Shown here piece by piece: positions 54,556-63,909 of a stretch of 64,000 nucleotides of DNA. Below the pieces are notes generated by a model that made no database searches, had not been told where the DNA came from, and was given only the letters and a program-made list of their open reading frames with translations. Numbering within the stretch: the stretch's first letter is position 1; each line of letters begins with the position of its first letter. The position numbers and the translations under genes were made by a program. Source of the DNA: Lachnospiraceae bacterium (GTDB lineage Bacteria > Bacillota > Clostridia > Lachnospirales > Lachnospiraceae); NCBI GenBank assembly GCA_024691305.1, contig JAILNS010000033.1:107089-171088 (forward strand), given 5' to 3'.

Positions 54556-54759
54556 GTCATTTTATGGAAACTGACAAACAAATGTTCCTGTGAATTATCA
54601 CGAAAAAATCCTGATTTTGAAAAAATTCTTGACTTCTCAATCTTCTAAAAAATTTTGTCAATAGATGTGAATTGTTGGAAAATTCACTATGCTTGTGGTA
54701 AACTTTAGTTATCGATATCGACTCGGATATCAATACTATTGAAAGTGAGGGCTGTTCAT

Positions 54760-55287
54760 ATGAAATTTGTTATAGTAGGCAAGAATATCGACGTGACCCC
54801 CGGTCTCAAAAACGCTGTAGAGGACAAGCTCGGTAAACTGAGTAAGTATTTTTCGGAGGATACTATCGTACATGTAACCTTAAGCGTTGAGCGCAATGAT
54901 CAGAAGATCGAGGTTACGATACCGGTTAAAGGCAGCATCATCCGCTCAGAGCAGGTAAGTTCAGATATGTATGTCTCTATAGATCTGGTGGAGGAGATAA
55001 TAGAGAGACAGCTTAAGAAGTACAAAAACCGTATTATAGATAAACATCAGGCAGCAGCATCCTTCAGCAAGACCTTTGTTGAAGAGGATATTGATGATGA
55101 TGAGGAAGTTAACATCAGCAGAGTTAAGAAGTTTGATATTAAGCCTATGTATCCCGAAGATGCATGCGTACAGATGGAACTTCTCGGACACAGTTTTTAT
55201 GTATTTATGAATGCAGACACCGATCAGGTGAATGTGGTTTATAAGAGAAAGAATAATTCATACGGATTGATAGAACCTGAAGAATGA
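54760..55287 (+). CDS. hpf: Long-form ribosome hibernation promoting factor
   Basis: 175 residues from ATG 54760 (SD GTGAGGG). N-terminal S30AE domain (FVIVGKNIDVTPGLKNAVED, KLGKLSKYF) followed by a linker and the C-terminal dimerisation domain (VKKFDIKPMYPEDACVQMELLGHSFYVF, split by me at 20). The long form dimerises 70S ribosomes to 100S particles in stationary phase. The upstream codons to 54739 are not preceded by an SD. It overlaps the next gene by four bases. Confidence 0.95.
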   Translation: MKFVIVGKNIDVTPGLKNAVEDKLGKLSKYFSEDTIVHVTLSVERNDQKIEVTIPVKGSIIRSEQVSSDMYVSIDLVEEIIERQLKKYKNRIIDKHQAAASFSKTFVEEDIDDDEEVNISRVKKFDIKPMYPEDACVQMELLGHSFYVFMNADTDQVNVVYKRKNNSYGLIEPEE

Positions 55288-57263
55288 TAGCAGTTTTAGA
55301 TGTATTATCTTTTCTGGTGATAGCACTCACGGCAGGATATCTGCTTAAGGTAACCCTAAGCGATATGCTGCCGTTTGTATGGTGTGCGATAGTTCTTGTG
55401 CTTTATGTGCTGGCATTCGGAAGAGGTCTCAATTTAATAGATATTTTATTGCCTGCATGCGCCGTGGGCCTTTTGGCGTATGTTTTTTTGCGGTTCAAAA
55501 AAAAGGAAGGCATATCAGGTGCGGATGCATCTTCGTACGGACCGCTTATCGGGGATATAAGATCATATCTGACCGAAAACGTGACTTCTGCCGGCGTGAT
55601 CACATATCTGATACTGTGTATAGTGATCCCGCTTGCACAGCATACCAGGATAGTGACATGGTGGGATGATATAAACTACTGGGCGAGCGATTTAAAGAGC
55701 CTGTATTTCTTTAACGGGTTTGCGGCAAAGTATGCAAACGTATCACCCCATTTCGGAGATTATCCTCCCGGAGTACAGCTTGCCAAATGGTTCACAGTCC
55801 ATATGAATAAGAGCGGGTTTGATGAAGGGCTGGCCTTTACTGGATATTATCTTTTTAATCTGTCTTTTATCATGCCGCTTTTTAAAAACATACGGGGGCG
55901 TGCGGCCGTAGTAAGTCCTCTTCTTGCGCTCGCATCATGGGGATTTGCGGGGATTGGCGACGTGTTTGGATACGGCGGATTCTGCGCGGATCTGTCAATG
56001 GCCTTTTTGTTCGGATCCATCCTTATAAGCGTTGTGGATGCCACAGCGCCCGGGATGATCAGGTCATCCTTATATATGGCGGTCCTTGTTATATCCAAGT
56101 CAACAGGTGCATTCTGGGTAGCTTTTGCACTTATCGTACTGATAGTGTACAGGCTGCTTGAACATAAGTCTTCTTCCAAAAAAGAAGTATTGAGGATATT
56201 TTCTGTCGCGATCCTTCCTGTGATCACCGGCGCAAGCTGGATGGTCTTTTGTCTTATAAATCGTCGTGTGACGCAGACGACTTCTACAGCGGTAGCATAT
56301 CTTACGACCGATAAATACGGACTTTCTCCCTATAAAAATGAATTTGCGGCTGCATTTATTAAAGCATTCTTTACACAGCCCGTGCATATGGACCGGACGT
56401 GGATAGATCTTCCGCCCGCAGCTGTATTCGTACTCATCACGGTGCTTCTCATCCTTCTTAGGAAGTTTGGGTATCTTTCGGGCAGGGAAGGAACTTTTGT
56501 ATTCATAGCGCTCCCTGTCATGGGGATCCTGTACTATGCAGTCATTTTCGTTGCGCATCTTACGATCTTTGCAACCGAAACGCAGTACCTTGAGCCTGAA
56601 GGGATGATCGCATCTATAGAGCGCTACGGAGCTCCTTTTGTGATAGGATGCTTTTTGTTCATGGCATACCTGTGGTTAATGAAGGGACCGGCGTCTCTTC
56701 GGGTCAAAGTATTTCTTCTTGCGGTCCTTATGCTTACCAATATCCCCGCAGCATATAACGGTCTGCTTGGATACCGCACAGATGTAAAACAGGAAAAAGC
56801 TCTGAGGGCGAATTATATAGATCCGGACTCCGACAGTTTCTTAAAGACGGTAGCTGAAACATTCGGATTAAGACGAAGCGACAATTATGCCGGAACTATA
56901 GTTTCCGAATTTGAATATGAAAAAGAAACAGAAACAGCCCCCACAGCCCTTATAGAACTGAAAAATGGTACCAGAGTGTGCCGTGTAAGGGACGGCGCGT
57001 TTTATTGGGTGTCGGATGCCTATACGGCGTATGAAGCATCTCCGGTGTCTGTCATATCCCTTTCTTTTGATCTTAAGGATGCGAATACCGAATTCTTTGC
57101 AAATGCGGTCTCATCTACACATGCTTCATATGTATATGTCGACAGACAGCCGTATGATGATATTTTTCTTGATACCATGACCGATGGCGGTAAGTTTTCA
57201 TATGGAGAACTTTACCGTATATCATACGAGAACGGACAGATGATATTATACGGGATCGACTGA
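55284..57263 (+). CDS. Polytopic membrane protein, probable GT-C glycosyltransferase
   Basis: 659 residues with about 12-13 transmembrane helices. The first large extracytoplasmic loop has RIVTWWDDINYWASDLKSL (acidic DD pair) and FGDYPPGVQLAKW, the pattern of GT-C type lipid-linked-sugar transferases (ArnT/PMT-like). The C-terminal 120 residues form a soluble external domain. It probably adds a sugar to a wall or surface polymer or protein. It overlaps hpf by four bases, an unusual partner. Family is inferred from pattern only. Confidence 0.7.
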   Translation: MIAVLDVLSFLVIALTAGYLLKVTLSDMLPFVWCAIVLVLYVLAFGRGLNLIDILLPACAVGLLAYVFLRFKKKEGISGADASSYGPLIGDIRSYLTENVTSAGVITYLILCIVIPLAQHTRIVTWWDDINYWASDLKSLYFFNGFAAKYANVSPHFGDYPPGVQLAKWFTVHMNKSGFDEGLAFTGYYLFNLSFIMPLFKNIRGRAAVVSPLLALASWGFAGIGDVFGYGGFCADLSMAFLFGSILISVVDATAPGMIRSSLYMAVLVISKSTGAFWVAFALIVLIVYRLLEHKSSSKKEVLRIFSVAILPVITGASWMVFCLINRRVTQTTSTAVAYLTTDKYGLSPYKNEFAAAFIKAFFTQPVHMDRTWIDLPPAAVFVLITVLLILLRKFGYLSGREGTFVFIALPVMGILYYAVIFVAHLTIFATETQYLEPEGMIASIERYGAPFVIGCFLFMAYLWLMKGPASLRVKVFLLAVLMLTNIPAAYNGLLGYRTDVKQEKALRANYIDPDSDSFLKTVAETFGLRRSDNYAGTIVSEFEYEKETETAPTALIELKNGTRVCRVRDGAFYWVSDAYTAYEASPVSVISLSFDLKDANTEFFANAVSSTHASYVYVDRQPYDDIFLDTMTDGGKFSYGELYRISYENGQMILYGID

Positions 57264-57312
57264 ATCCGGTTTGTATAAATATGGTCAAAATACAGAAACT
57301 TCTCGCAGGTTC

Positions 57313-57341
57313 TTGCTTTTTAACCTCTCATATTATATAAT
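57313..57341 (+). promoter_or_regulatory. Promoter of the butyrate operon
   Basis: TTGCTT at 57313-57318, 17-base spacer and a perfect TATAAT at 57336-57341. Start would be near 57348, leaving about 46 leader bases to thl. Confidence 0.65.
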
Positions 57342-57393
57342 AGTCATTACCGTGTGACAAAAATTTAACAAACACATTAATGGAGGAAAAAAC

Positions 57394-58590
57394 ATGTCTA
57401 AAAAAGTAGTTATTGCAAGCGCATGTCGTACTGCTATCGGCACAATGGGCGGATCTTTAAGCACCACTCCCGCAGCAGATCTCGGAGCTATCGTGATCAA
57501 GGAAGCCATTAACAGAGCCGGCATCAAGCCTGAAGACGTAGAACATGTATACATGGGTTGCGTTATCCAGGCGGGCCTCGGACAGAATGTCGCAAGACAG
57601 GCTTCTATCAAGGCAGGATTACCGATTGAAGTTCCCGCAGTTACCACCAACGTGGTTTGCGGATCCGGTCTTAACTGTGTTAACCAGGCCGCACAGATGA
57701 TCATCGCAGGTGATGCGGATGTAGTTGTAGCCGGTGGTATGGAGAACATGTCAATGGCTCCTTTCGCAATCCCTCAGGGACGTTACGGATACCGTATGAC
57801 ATGGCCGAGCCAGAGCCAGGGCGCTCTTGTTGATACCATGGTCAAGGATGCACTTTGGGATGCTTTCAATGACTATCATATGATAACTACTGCAGATAAC
57901 ATCGCTAAGCAGTGGAATCTTACAAGAGAAGAACTTGATGAGTTCGCTCTTAAATCACAGCAGAAGGCATGTGCAGCCATAGAGAGCGGAGCATTTAAGG
58001 ATGAGATCGTTCCCGTTGAGATCAAGAAGAAAAAAGAGACCATAGTATTTGATACAGATGAAGGACCAAGACCGGGATCCACTATCGAAGGTCTTGCAAA
58101 GCTTCGTCCCATCAATCCCGACGGAGTTGTTACCGCAGGTAATGCATCCGGTATCAATGACGGTGCAGCAGCTCTTGTTATCATGAGTGAAGATAAGGCT
58201 AAGGAACTCGGAGTTAAGCCTATGGCTACAATAGTTGCAGGAGCACTTGCAGGTGTTGATCCTACTATCATGGGTATCGGACCTGTTGCAGCTACAAGAA
58301 AGGCTATGGCTAAGGCTAACTACAAGATCGAAGACTTCGATATCATCGAGGCTAACGAGGCATTTGCCGCTCAGTCGGTTGCAGTAGGCAAGGATCTTGG
58401 AATCGATGTTGATAAGCAGCTTAACCCCAACGGCGGTGCAATAGCACTCGGACATCCCGTAGGAGCATCCGGTGCACGTATCCTCGTTACACTGCTCTAT
58501 GATATGAAGAAGGCAGGCGCTAAGAAGGGTCTTGCTACACTTTGTATCGGTGGCGGCATGGGATGTGCGACCATAGTTGAGATGGATTGA
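57394..58590 (+). CDS. thl: Acetyl-CoA C-acetyltransferase (thiolase)
   Basis: 398 residues. Nucleophile Cys in [10 protein letters not shown] (near residue 89), His in [10 protein letters not shown] and the second Cys in LCIGGGMG. It condenses two acetyl-CoA to acetoacetyl-CoA, the first step of butyrate synthesis. SD GGAGG precedes the ATG. First gene of a six-gene operon; crt follows 20 bases downstream. Confidence 0.98.
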   Translation: MSKKVVIASACRTAIGTMGGSLSTTPAADLGAIVIKEAINRAGIKPEDVEHVYMGCVIQAGLGQNVARQASIKAGLPIEVPAVTTNVVCGSGLNCVNQAAQMIIAGDADVVVAGGMENMSMAPFAIPQGRYGYRMTWPSQSQGALVDTMVKDALWDAFNDYHMITTADNIAKQWNLTREELDEFALKSQQKACAAIESGAFKDEIVPVEIKKKKETIVFDTDEGPRPGSTIEGLAKLRPINPDGVVTAGNASGINDGAAALVIMSEDKAKELGVKPMATIVAGALAGVDPTIMGIGPVAATRKAMAKANYKIEDFDIIEANEAFAAQSVAVGKDLGIDVDKQLNPNGGAIALGHPVGASGARILVTLLYDMKKAGAKKGLATLCIGGGMGCATIVEMD

Positions 58591-58610
58591 TTATTCTAAA
58601 GGAGAAATAC

Positions 58611-59444
58611 ATGGAATTCGTAACATACGAACAGAAAGACAAAGTCGGTATCATCACGATCAACCGCGAGAAGGCACTTAACGCATTAAACTCCCAGGTT
58701 CTTGATGAACTTGGCGAGGCATTTGATGCTGTAGATCCTGATGCAACCAGATGCCTGATCCTTACGGGCGCAGGAGAGAAGAGCTTTGTTGCCGGTGCTG
58801 ACATCGGTGAGATGAGCACTCTTTCCAAGGCCGAGGGAGAGGCTTTCGGCAAAAAAGGAAATGATCTTTTCCGTAAGATAGAGACATTCCCGATTCCCGT
58901 AATTGCAGCTGTTAACGGATTTGCTTTGGGCGGCGGATGTGAGATATCCATGAGTTGTGATATCCGTATCTGCTCAGACAATGCAATGTTTGGACAGCCT
59001 GAAGTAGGTCTTGGCATTACACCCGGTTTTGGCGGAACACAGAGACTTGCCCGTATGGTAAGCCCCGGATATGCCAAGCAGATGATCTACACAGCAAGAA
59101 ACATCAAGGCAGACGAAGCATATCGTATAGGCCTTGTAAATGCAGTATATTCAGCTACTGTTGATGAAGCCGGTAATGTGACCGTAAGTGCCAAAGATAA
59201 TCTTATGGCAGCTGCCGAGAAGATGGCAGCAGGCATAGCGGCTCAGGCTCCCATCGCAGTACGTAACTGCAAGAAGGCTATAAACGAAGGCTTGGAAGTT
59301 AATATGGATGAAGCTGTAGTTATCGAAGAGAAACTGTTCGGTGACTGCTTCGAGACCGAAGACCAGAGAGCCGGTATGGGCAATTTCTTAAAGAAAAAAG
59401 ACGATCCGACCAAGGTTAAGGTTGTAGATTTTCAGAACAGGTAA
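58611..59444 (+). CDS. crt: 3-hydroxybutyryl-CoA dehydratase (crotonase)
   Basis: 277 residues from ATG 58611 (SD AAAGGAG, six bases away); the in-frame TTG-type start at 58587 precedes the SD. Crotonase fold with oxyanion segment SFVAGADIGEM and ALGGGCEISMSCDIR, and catalytic Glu in QPEVGLGITPGFGG. It dehydrates 3-hydroxybutyryl-CoA to crotonyl-CoA. It is slightly longer than the usual 260 residues because of an insertion near residue 185. Confidence 0.97.
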   Translation: MEFVTYEQKDKVGIITINREKALNALNSQVLDELGEAFDAVDPDATRCLILTGAGEKSFVAGADIGEMSTLSKAEGEAFGKKGNDLFRKIETFPIPVIAAVNGFALGGGCEISMSCDIRICSDNAMFGQPEVGLGITPGFGGTQRLARMVSPGYAKQMIYTARNIKADEAYRIGLVNAVYSATVDEAGNVTVSAKDNLMAAAEKMAAGIAAQAPIAVRNCKKAINEGLEVNMDEAVVIEEKLFGDCFETEDQRAGMGNFLKKKDDPTKVKVVDFQNR

Positions 59445-59482
59445 TCATTAAACTTACTGATATTCATAAAAGGAGGAAACCA

Positions 59483-60352
59483 ATGAAAGTAGGTATTATC
59501 GGTGCCGGTACAATGGGCCAGGGTATCGCCAAGGCTTTTGCACAGACAGAAGGTTATGAAGTTGCACTTTGCGACATTAAGCAGGAATGGGCAGAAGGCG
59601 GCAAGGACAAGATCGCCAAGGGCTATGCAAAGCTTGTTGCAAAAGAGAAGATGACTCAGGATACAGCTGATGCGATCGTAGCAAAGATCACTCCCGGACT
59701 TAAAGAGGATCTGTGTGCAGACTGCGATCTTATCGTAGAGGCAGCTTTTGAGAATATGGAAGTTAAGAAGACTACTTTTGCAGAACTTGATAAGATCTGC
59801 AAGCCTGAATGTGTTTTTGCTTCAAACACATCTTCACTCTCCATCACTGAGATCGGAAACGGCTTAAGCCGTCCCATGATCGGTATGCATTTCTTCAATC
59901 CCGCTGACCGTATGAAGTTAGTAGAGGTTATAGCAGGTGTTAACACTCCCGCCGAGACAGTTGAGTGCATCAAGAAGATCGCTGAAGAGATCGGCAAGAC
60001 TGCAGTTCAGGTCAATGAGGCAGCAGGTTTCGTAGTAAACCGTATCCTGATCCCCATGATCAACGAAGCAGCTTTCATCAAGATGGAAGGTGTATCCGAT
60101 ATCGAAGGTATCGATGCAGCCATGAAACTTGGTGCAAATCATCCCATGGGTCCCCTGGAACTCGGCGATTTCGTAGGTCTCGATATCTGCCTTGCTATCA
60201 TGGATGTTCTTTATAACGAGACCGGTGACAGCAAGTATCGCGCATGTCCTCTTATCCGTAAGATGGTCAGAGGCGGTAACTTAGGCGTTAAGAGTGGCAA
60301 GGGCTTCTATATCTATAACGAAGACCGTACCAAGACACCTACAGATAAATAA
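59483..60352 (+). CDS. hbd: 3-hydroxybutyryl-CoA dehydrogenase
   Basis: 289 residues. NAD(P) motif GIIGAGTMGQGIAKAFA, catalytic His in GMHFFNPADRMKLVEV and the C-terminal GANHPMGPLELGDFVGLD. It reduces acetoacetyl-CoA. SD AAGGAGG precedes the ATG; bcd follows 35 bases downstream. Confidence 0.98.
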   Translation: MKVGIIGAGTMGQGIAKAFAQTEGYEVALCDIKQEWAEGGKDKIAKGYAKLVAKEKMTQDTADAIVAKITPGLKEDLCADCDLIVEAAFENMEVKKTTFAELDKICKPECVFASNTSSLSITEIGNGLSRPMIGMHFFNPADRMKLVEVIAGVNTPAETVECIKKIAEEIGKTAVQVNEAAGFVVNRILIPMINEAAFIKMEGVSDIEGIDAAMKLGANHPMGPLELGDFVGLDICLAIMDVLYNETGDSKYRACPLIRKMVRGGNLGVKSGKGFYIYNEDRTKTPTDK

Positions 60353-60387
60353 GTAACTATCAATATATTACGGAGGAAAAAACGATC

Positions 60388-61554
60388 ATGGATTTCACAT
60401 TAAGTAAAGAACATGATATGGTGAGAACCTTATTCAAGGATTTTGCCGAAAAAGAAGTTAAGCCTCTTGCTCAGGAGATCGATGAGCAGCATAGATTTCC
60501 CAGAGAGACAGTAGACAAGATGGCTAAATACGGCTTCATGGGTATTCCTGTACCCAAGGAGTACGGCGGACAGGGTTGTGACACTCTTGCATATGCAATG
60601 TGTGTTGAGGAACTGTCCAAGGTTTGCGGTACTACAGGTGTTATCGTTTCCGCACATACATCTCTTTGTGTAGACCCTATCCTTACATTCGGTACCGAAG
60701 AGCAGAAGCAGAAATATGTTGTTCCGCTTGCTAAGGGCGAGAAACTCGGTGCATTCGGTCTTACAGAGCCCGGTGCAGGTACTGACGCACAGGGACAGCA
60801 GACCAAGGCTGTTCTTGACGGAGACGAGTGGGTATTAAACGGATCCAAGTGCTTCATCACTAACGGTAAGGAAGCTGACGTATACGTTATCTTCGCTGTA
60901 ACAGGTAAGGTTGAGAAGCGCGGTAGGATCATGAAAGAGATCTCTGCATTCATCGTTGAGAAGGGTACCCCCGGATTCACATTCGGTACCAAAGAGAACA
61001 AGATGGGTATCTGCGGTTCTTCCACATATGAACTTATCTTCACGGATTGCCGTATCCCTAAAGAGAATCTTCTCGGACAGCAGGGTAAGGGCTTTAACAT
61101 CGCCATGCATACTCTTGACGGCGGACGTATCGGTATTGCTTCTCAGGCACTCGGACTTGCAGAGGGCGCACTCGAAACTACGATCGCATACGTTAAAGAG
61201 CGTAAGCAGTTTGGCAAGGCTATAGGCCAGTTCCAGAATACACAGTTCCAGCTTGCAGATATGGCTACCAAGGTTGAAGCTGCCAAGATGCTCGTATACA
61301 AAGCAGCACGTAAGAAAGACGAGTACAAGGCTAATCCCAAGGTTTCATACTCAGTTGAAGCAGCTATGGCTAAGCTTTGCGCAGCAGAGGTTGCAATGGA
61401 AGTTACAACCAAGTGCGTACAGCTTCACGGCGGTTACGGATATATCAAAGAGTATGATGTAGAGCGTATGATGCGCGATGCCAAGATCACAGAGATCTAC
61501 GAAGGTACCAGTGAGGTACAGCGTATGGTCATCAGCGCTGCGCTGCTTAAGTAA
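60388..61554 (+). CDS. bcd: Butyryl-CoA dehydrogenase
   Basis: 388 residues, acyl-CoA dehydrogenase fold. FGLTEPGAGTDAQGQ (FAD/substrate loop), QLHGGYGYIKEYDVERMMRD and the catalytic Glu in IYEGTSEVQRMVI. Reduces crotonyl-CoA to butyryl-CoA; with adjacent EtfB and EtfA it is expected to bifurcate electrons from NADH to ferredoxin. SD GGAGG precedes the ATG. Confidence 0.97.
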   Translation: MDFTLSKEHDMVRTLFKDFAEKEVKPLAQEIDEQHRFPRETVDKMAKYGFMGIPVPKEYGGQGCDTLAYAMCVEELSKVCGTTGVIVSAHTSLCVDPILTFGTEEQKQKYVVPLAKGEKLGAFGLTEPGAGTDAQGQQTKAVLDGDEWVLNGSKCFITNGKEADVYVIFAVTGKVEKRGRIMKEISAFIVEKGTPGFTFGTKENKMGICGSSTYELIFTDCRIPKENLLGQQGKGFNIAMHTLDGGRIGIASQALGLAEGALETTIAYVKERKQFGKAIGQFQNTQFQLADMATKVEAAKMLVYKAARKKDEYKANPKVSYSVEAAMAKLCAAEVAMEVTTKCVQLHGGYGYIKEYDVERMMRDAKITEIYEGTSEVQRMVISAALLK

Positions 61555-61590
61555 GGTTACTGTTAAAGCTTGATTAAAGGAGATACAATA

Positions 61591-62376
61591 ATGAAAGTTG
61601 TTGTTTGTATTAAACAGGTACCTGATACAAAGGGTGGCGTACAGTTTAACCCCGATGGTACCTTGAACAGAGCGGCTATGCTCGCTATCATGAATCCTGA
61701 TGACAAAGCAGGATTGGAGGCAGCTCTTCGCCTCAAGGATCAGTACGGAGCAGAAGTTACCGTTCTGACCATGGGTCTTCCCAAGGCTACAGATGTATTG
61801 AGAGAAGCTATCGCAATGGGCGCTGATAAGGCAGTTCTTGTAACCGATCGTGTACTCGGCGGTGCCGATACATGGGCTACATCCACTACTATTGCAGGTG
61901 CACTCAGAAATCTTGAATATGATCTGATCATCACAGGCCGTCAGGCTATCGATGGTGATACAGCTCAGGTTGGTCCCCAGATCGCTGAGCATTTGGGACT
62001 TCCCGTTATATCATATGCACAGGACATCAAGGTAGAAGGCAACAAAGTTATCGTTCAGCGTCAGTATGACGACAGATATCATATCCTTGAGTGCCAGATG
62101 CCTTGTCTGATCACAGCTCTTGCAGAACTCAATGATCCCAGATATATGACTCCCGGCGGAATCTTCGATTCCTTCCAGGCAGAGATCACTACATGGGGAA
62201 GAGCAGATCTTAAAGATGTTGAAGATGGTAACTTAGGTCTTAACGGTTCACCTACCAAGATCGCTAAGGCTTCGGATAAGGTTCGTAAGGGTGCAGGTGA
62301 GAAGGTTACTCCCGATTCACCCGACGAAGCAGTATCTTATATCATCGGTAAGCTCGATGAGAAGCATGTGATCTAA
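61591..62376 (+). CDS. etfB: Electron transfer flavoprotein subunit beta
   Basis: 261 residues from ATG 61591 (SD AAAGGAG). Begins KVVVCIKQVPDTKGGVQFNP; the AMP/FAD-binding region has TGRQAIDGDTAQVGPQIAEH. Residues up to 61570 upstream precede the SD. It transfers electrons between NADH, EtfA and Bcd. Confidence 0.97.
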   Translation: MKVVVCIKQVPDTKGGVQFNPDGTLNRAAMLAIMNPDDKAGLEAALRLKDQYGAEVTVLTMGLPKATDVLREAIAMGADKAVLVTDRVLGGADTWATSTTIAGALRNLEYDLIITGRQAIDGDTAQVGPQIAEHLGLPVISYAQDIKVEGNKVIVQRQYDDRYHILECQMPCLITALAELNDPRYMTPGGIFDSFQAEITTWGRADLKDVEDGNLGLNGSPTKIAKASDKVRKGAGEKVTPDSPDEAVSYIIGKLDEKHVI

Positions 62377-62394
62377 GAAAGGCGGTGAATAGAA

Positions 62395-63465
62395 ATGAAC
62401 ATGACTCCTGAAGCAATAGCTGAATACAAAGGCGTGTATGTTTTCGCACAGCAGGTAGACCATACTGTAGGAAGCATTGCCTATGAACTTCTGGGTAAGG
62501 CAAGAGATCTGGCCGCACCCTTAAATACCGAAGTAGTTGCCGTACTTATCGGATCCGGCGTAAAGGATCTTGCAGATTCACTCGCTGAGTATGGCGCAGA
62601 TAAGGTCATCGTTGTTGATGATCCCGAATTAAAAGAATACAGAACAGAGCCTTATGCTCACGCACTCTCAAGCGTTATTGAGAAGTATAAGCCCGAGATC
62701 ATGCTGGTCGGTGCAACGGCTATCGGTCGTGACCTTGGACCTACCGTATCCGCAAGAGTAGCTACAGGTCTTACAGCAGACTGTACAGTACTTGAGATTG
62801 GTGATTTCCCGCTTGTACCCATACCGGGCAAAGAAGACGAGCAGCTTCACAATCAGCTCCTTATGACCCGTCCTGCTTTTGGCGGTAACACGATCGCTAC
62901 TATCGCATGCCCTTACAACCGTCCTCAGATGGCAACGGTTCGCCCCGGTGTTATGCAGAAGATCGAGCCCAAGAAGGGTGCTAAGGCAGTTGTTGAAGAA
63001 TTCAATCCCGGATTTACTCCCAATAACCGTTATGTGACGATCAAGGAAGTAGTTAAGGCAGTAAATGATACAGTTGATATCATGGATGCCAAGATCCTTG
63101 TATCCGGCGGACGTGGAGTAGGAAGTCCTGAGAACTTTAAGCTTCTTGAGGATCTTGCAGAAGCAATCGGCGGAACAGTATCCTGCTCACGTGCAGTAGT
63201 AGATGCAGGTTGGAAGCCGAAGGATCTTCAGGTAGGACAGACCGGTAAGACAGTTCGTCCCAATGTTTATTTTGCAATAGGTATTTCGGGTGCGATCCAG
63301 CACGTAGCAGGTATGGAAGAATCCGATATCATCATTGCGATCAACAAGGATGAAGACGCTCCTATCTTTGATGTTGCAGATTACGGTGTAGTAGGAGATC
63401 TTAATAAGATACTCCCTCAGCTCACCGAACAGGTTAAAGCAGCCAGAGCAGCTAAGAAGAACTGA
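62395..63465 (+). CDS. etfA: Electron transfer flavoprotein subunit alpha
   Basis: 356 residues, a little longer than the 320-residue norm. C-terminal FAD-binding domain: VSGGRGVGSPENFKLLEDLA, SRAVVDAGWKPKDLQVGQTG and YFAIGISGAIQHVAGM. Last gene of the operon. The transcript runs into a long inverted repeat 28 bases after the stop. Confidence 0.97.
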   Translation: MNMTPEAIAEYKGVYVFAQQVDHTVGSIAYELLGKARDLAAPLNTEVVAVLIGSGVKDLADSLAEYGADKVIVVDDPELKEYRTEPYAHALSSVIEKYKPEIMLVGATAIGRDLGPTVSARVATGLTADCTVLEIGDFPLVPIPGKEDEQLHNQLLMTRPAFGGNTIATIACPYNRPQMATVRPGVMQKIEPKKGAKAVVEEFNPGFTPNNRYVTIKEVVKAVNDTVDIMDAKILVSGGRGVGSPENFKLLEDLAEAIGGTVSCSRAVVDAGWKPKDLQVGQTGKTVRPNVYFAIGISGAIQHVAGMEESDIIIAINKDEDAPIFDVADYGVVGDLNKILPQLTEQVKAARAAKKN

Positions 63466-63546
63466 TGAATTAAAGATAATAAGGGACGGCCCTTGATCTG
63501 AGGTCTGTCAAGTAGACAGGCAAAACAAATAAAATAACATCAAACG

Positions 63547-63579
63547 AAAAGGTGGTCACATAAACTGTGATCACCTTTT
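63547..63579 (+). terminator. Intrinsic terminator of the butyrate operon, in left arm of the inverted repeat
   Basis: AAAAGGTGGTCACA (63547-63560) pairs with TGTGATCACCTTTT (63566-63579) around TAAAC with one mismatch. A mirror copy on the minus strand sits at 63774-63806 and would end the convergent gene. Confidence 0.85.
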
Positions 63580-63773
63580 GTTATGCTGATGGTTATAGCC
63601 ATCATGTTTATCCTTGGTCTGCTTGACTACAGAATAACTGTCGGGAAATATCAGTCAACCCCAACGCCGCTTCGCGGTGCGCTTGGCGCAGGGTTGACAG
63701 TTATTTCCCGGCAGTTATAGTAGTCAACAAGCAGACCAAGGATAAATATGATGGCTATAACCATCAGCATAAC

Positions 63774-63806
63774 AAAAGGTGATCACAGTTTATGTGACCA
63801 CCTTTT
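63774..63806 (-). terminator. Mirror-image terminator in right arm of the inverted repeat
   Basis: This is the exact reverse complement of the terminator at 63547-63579 and lies 100 bases beyond the stop of the minus-strand gene at 63910. Confidence 0.8.
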
Positions 63807-63909
63807 CGTTTGATGTTATTTTATTTGTTTTGCCTGTCTACTTGACAGACCTCAGATCAATTGCGACAGCCCTGTTTGTTTGATCAATTAGATACTGTTT
63901 AAAGAAGTA

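Larger units (their letters stand above)
63493..63860. repeat. Giant near-perfect inverted repeat, 170-base arms
   Basis: Arm one is 63493-63662, arm two 63691-63860, with a 28-base GC-rich centre (63663-63690) that folds partly on itself. The outer 113 bases of each arm match perfectly; after one mismatch at 63606 another 19 match, and the inner 40 are similar but carry a small insertion and other changes. Within each arm are smaller hairpins: CTGTC/GACAG (63505-63519), a terminator (63547-63579) and GATGG/CCATC (63588-63603). No gene is present. Confidence 0.97.

Noticed and set aside
54465..54680. Chromosomal origin of replication
   Set aside because: No dnaA, dnaN, rpmH or rnpA gene is near. 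The DnaA-box cluster alone is not enough.
63493..63860. IS element with terminal inverted repeats
   Set aside because: The arms meet with only 28 bases between them and there is no transposase reading frame.
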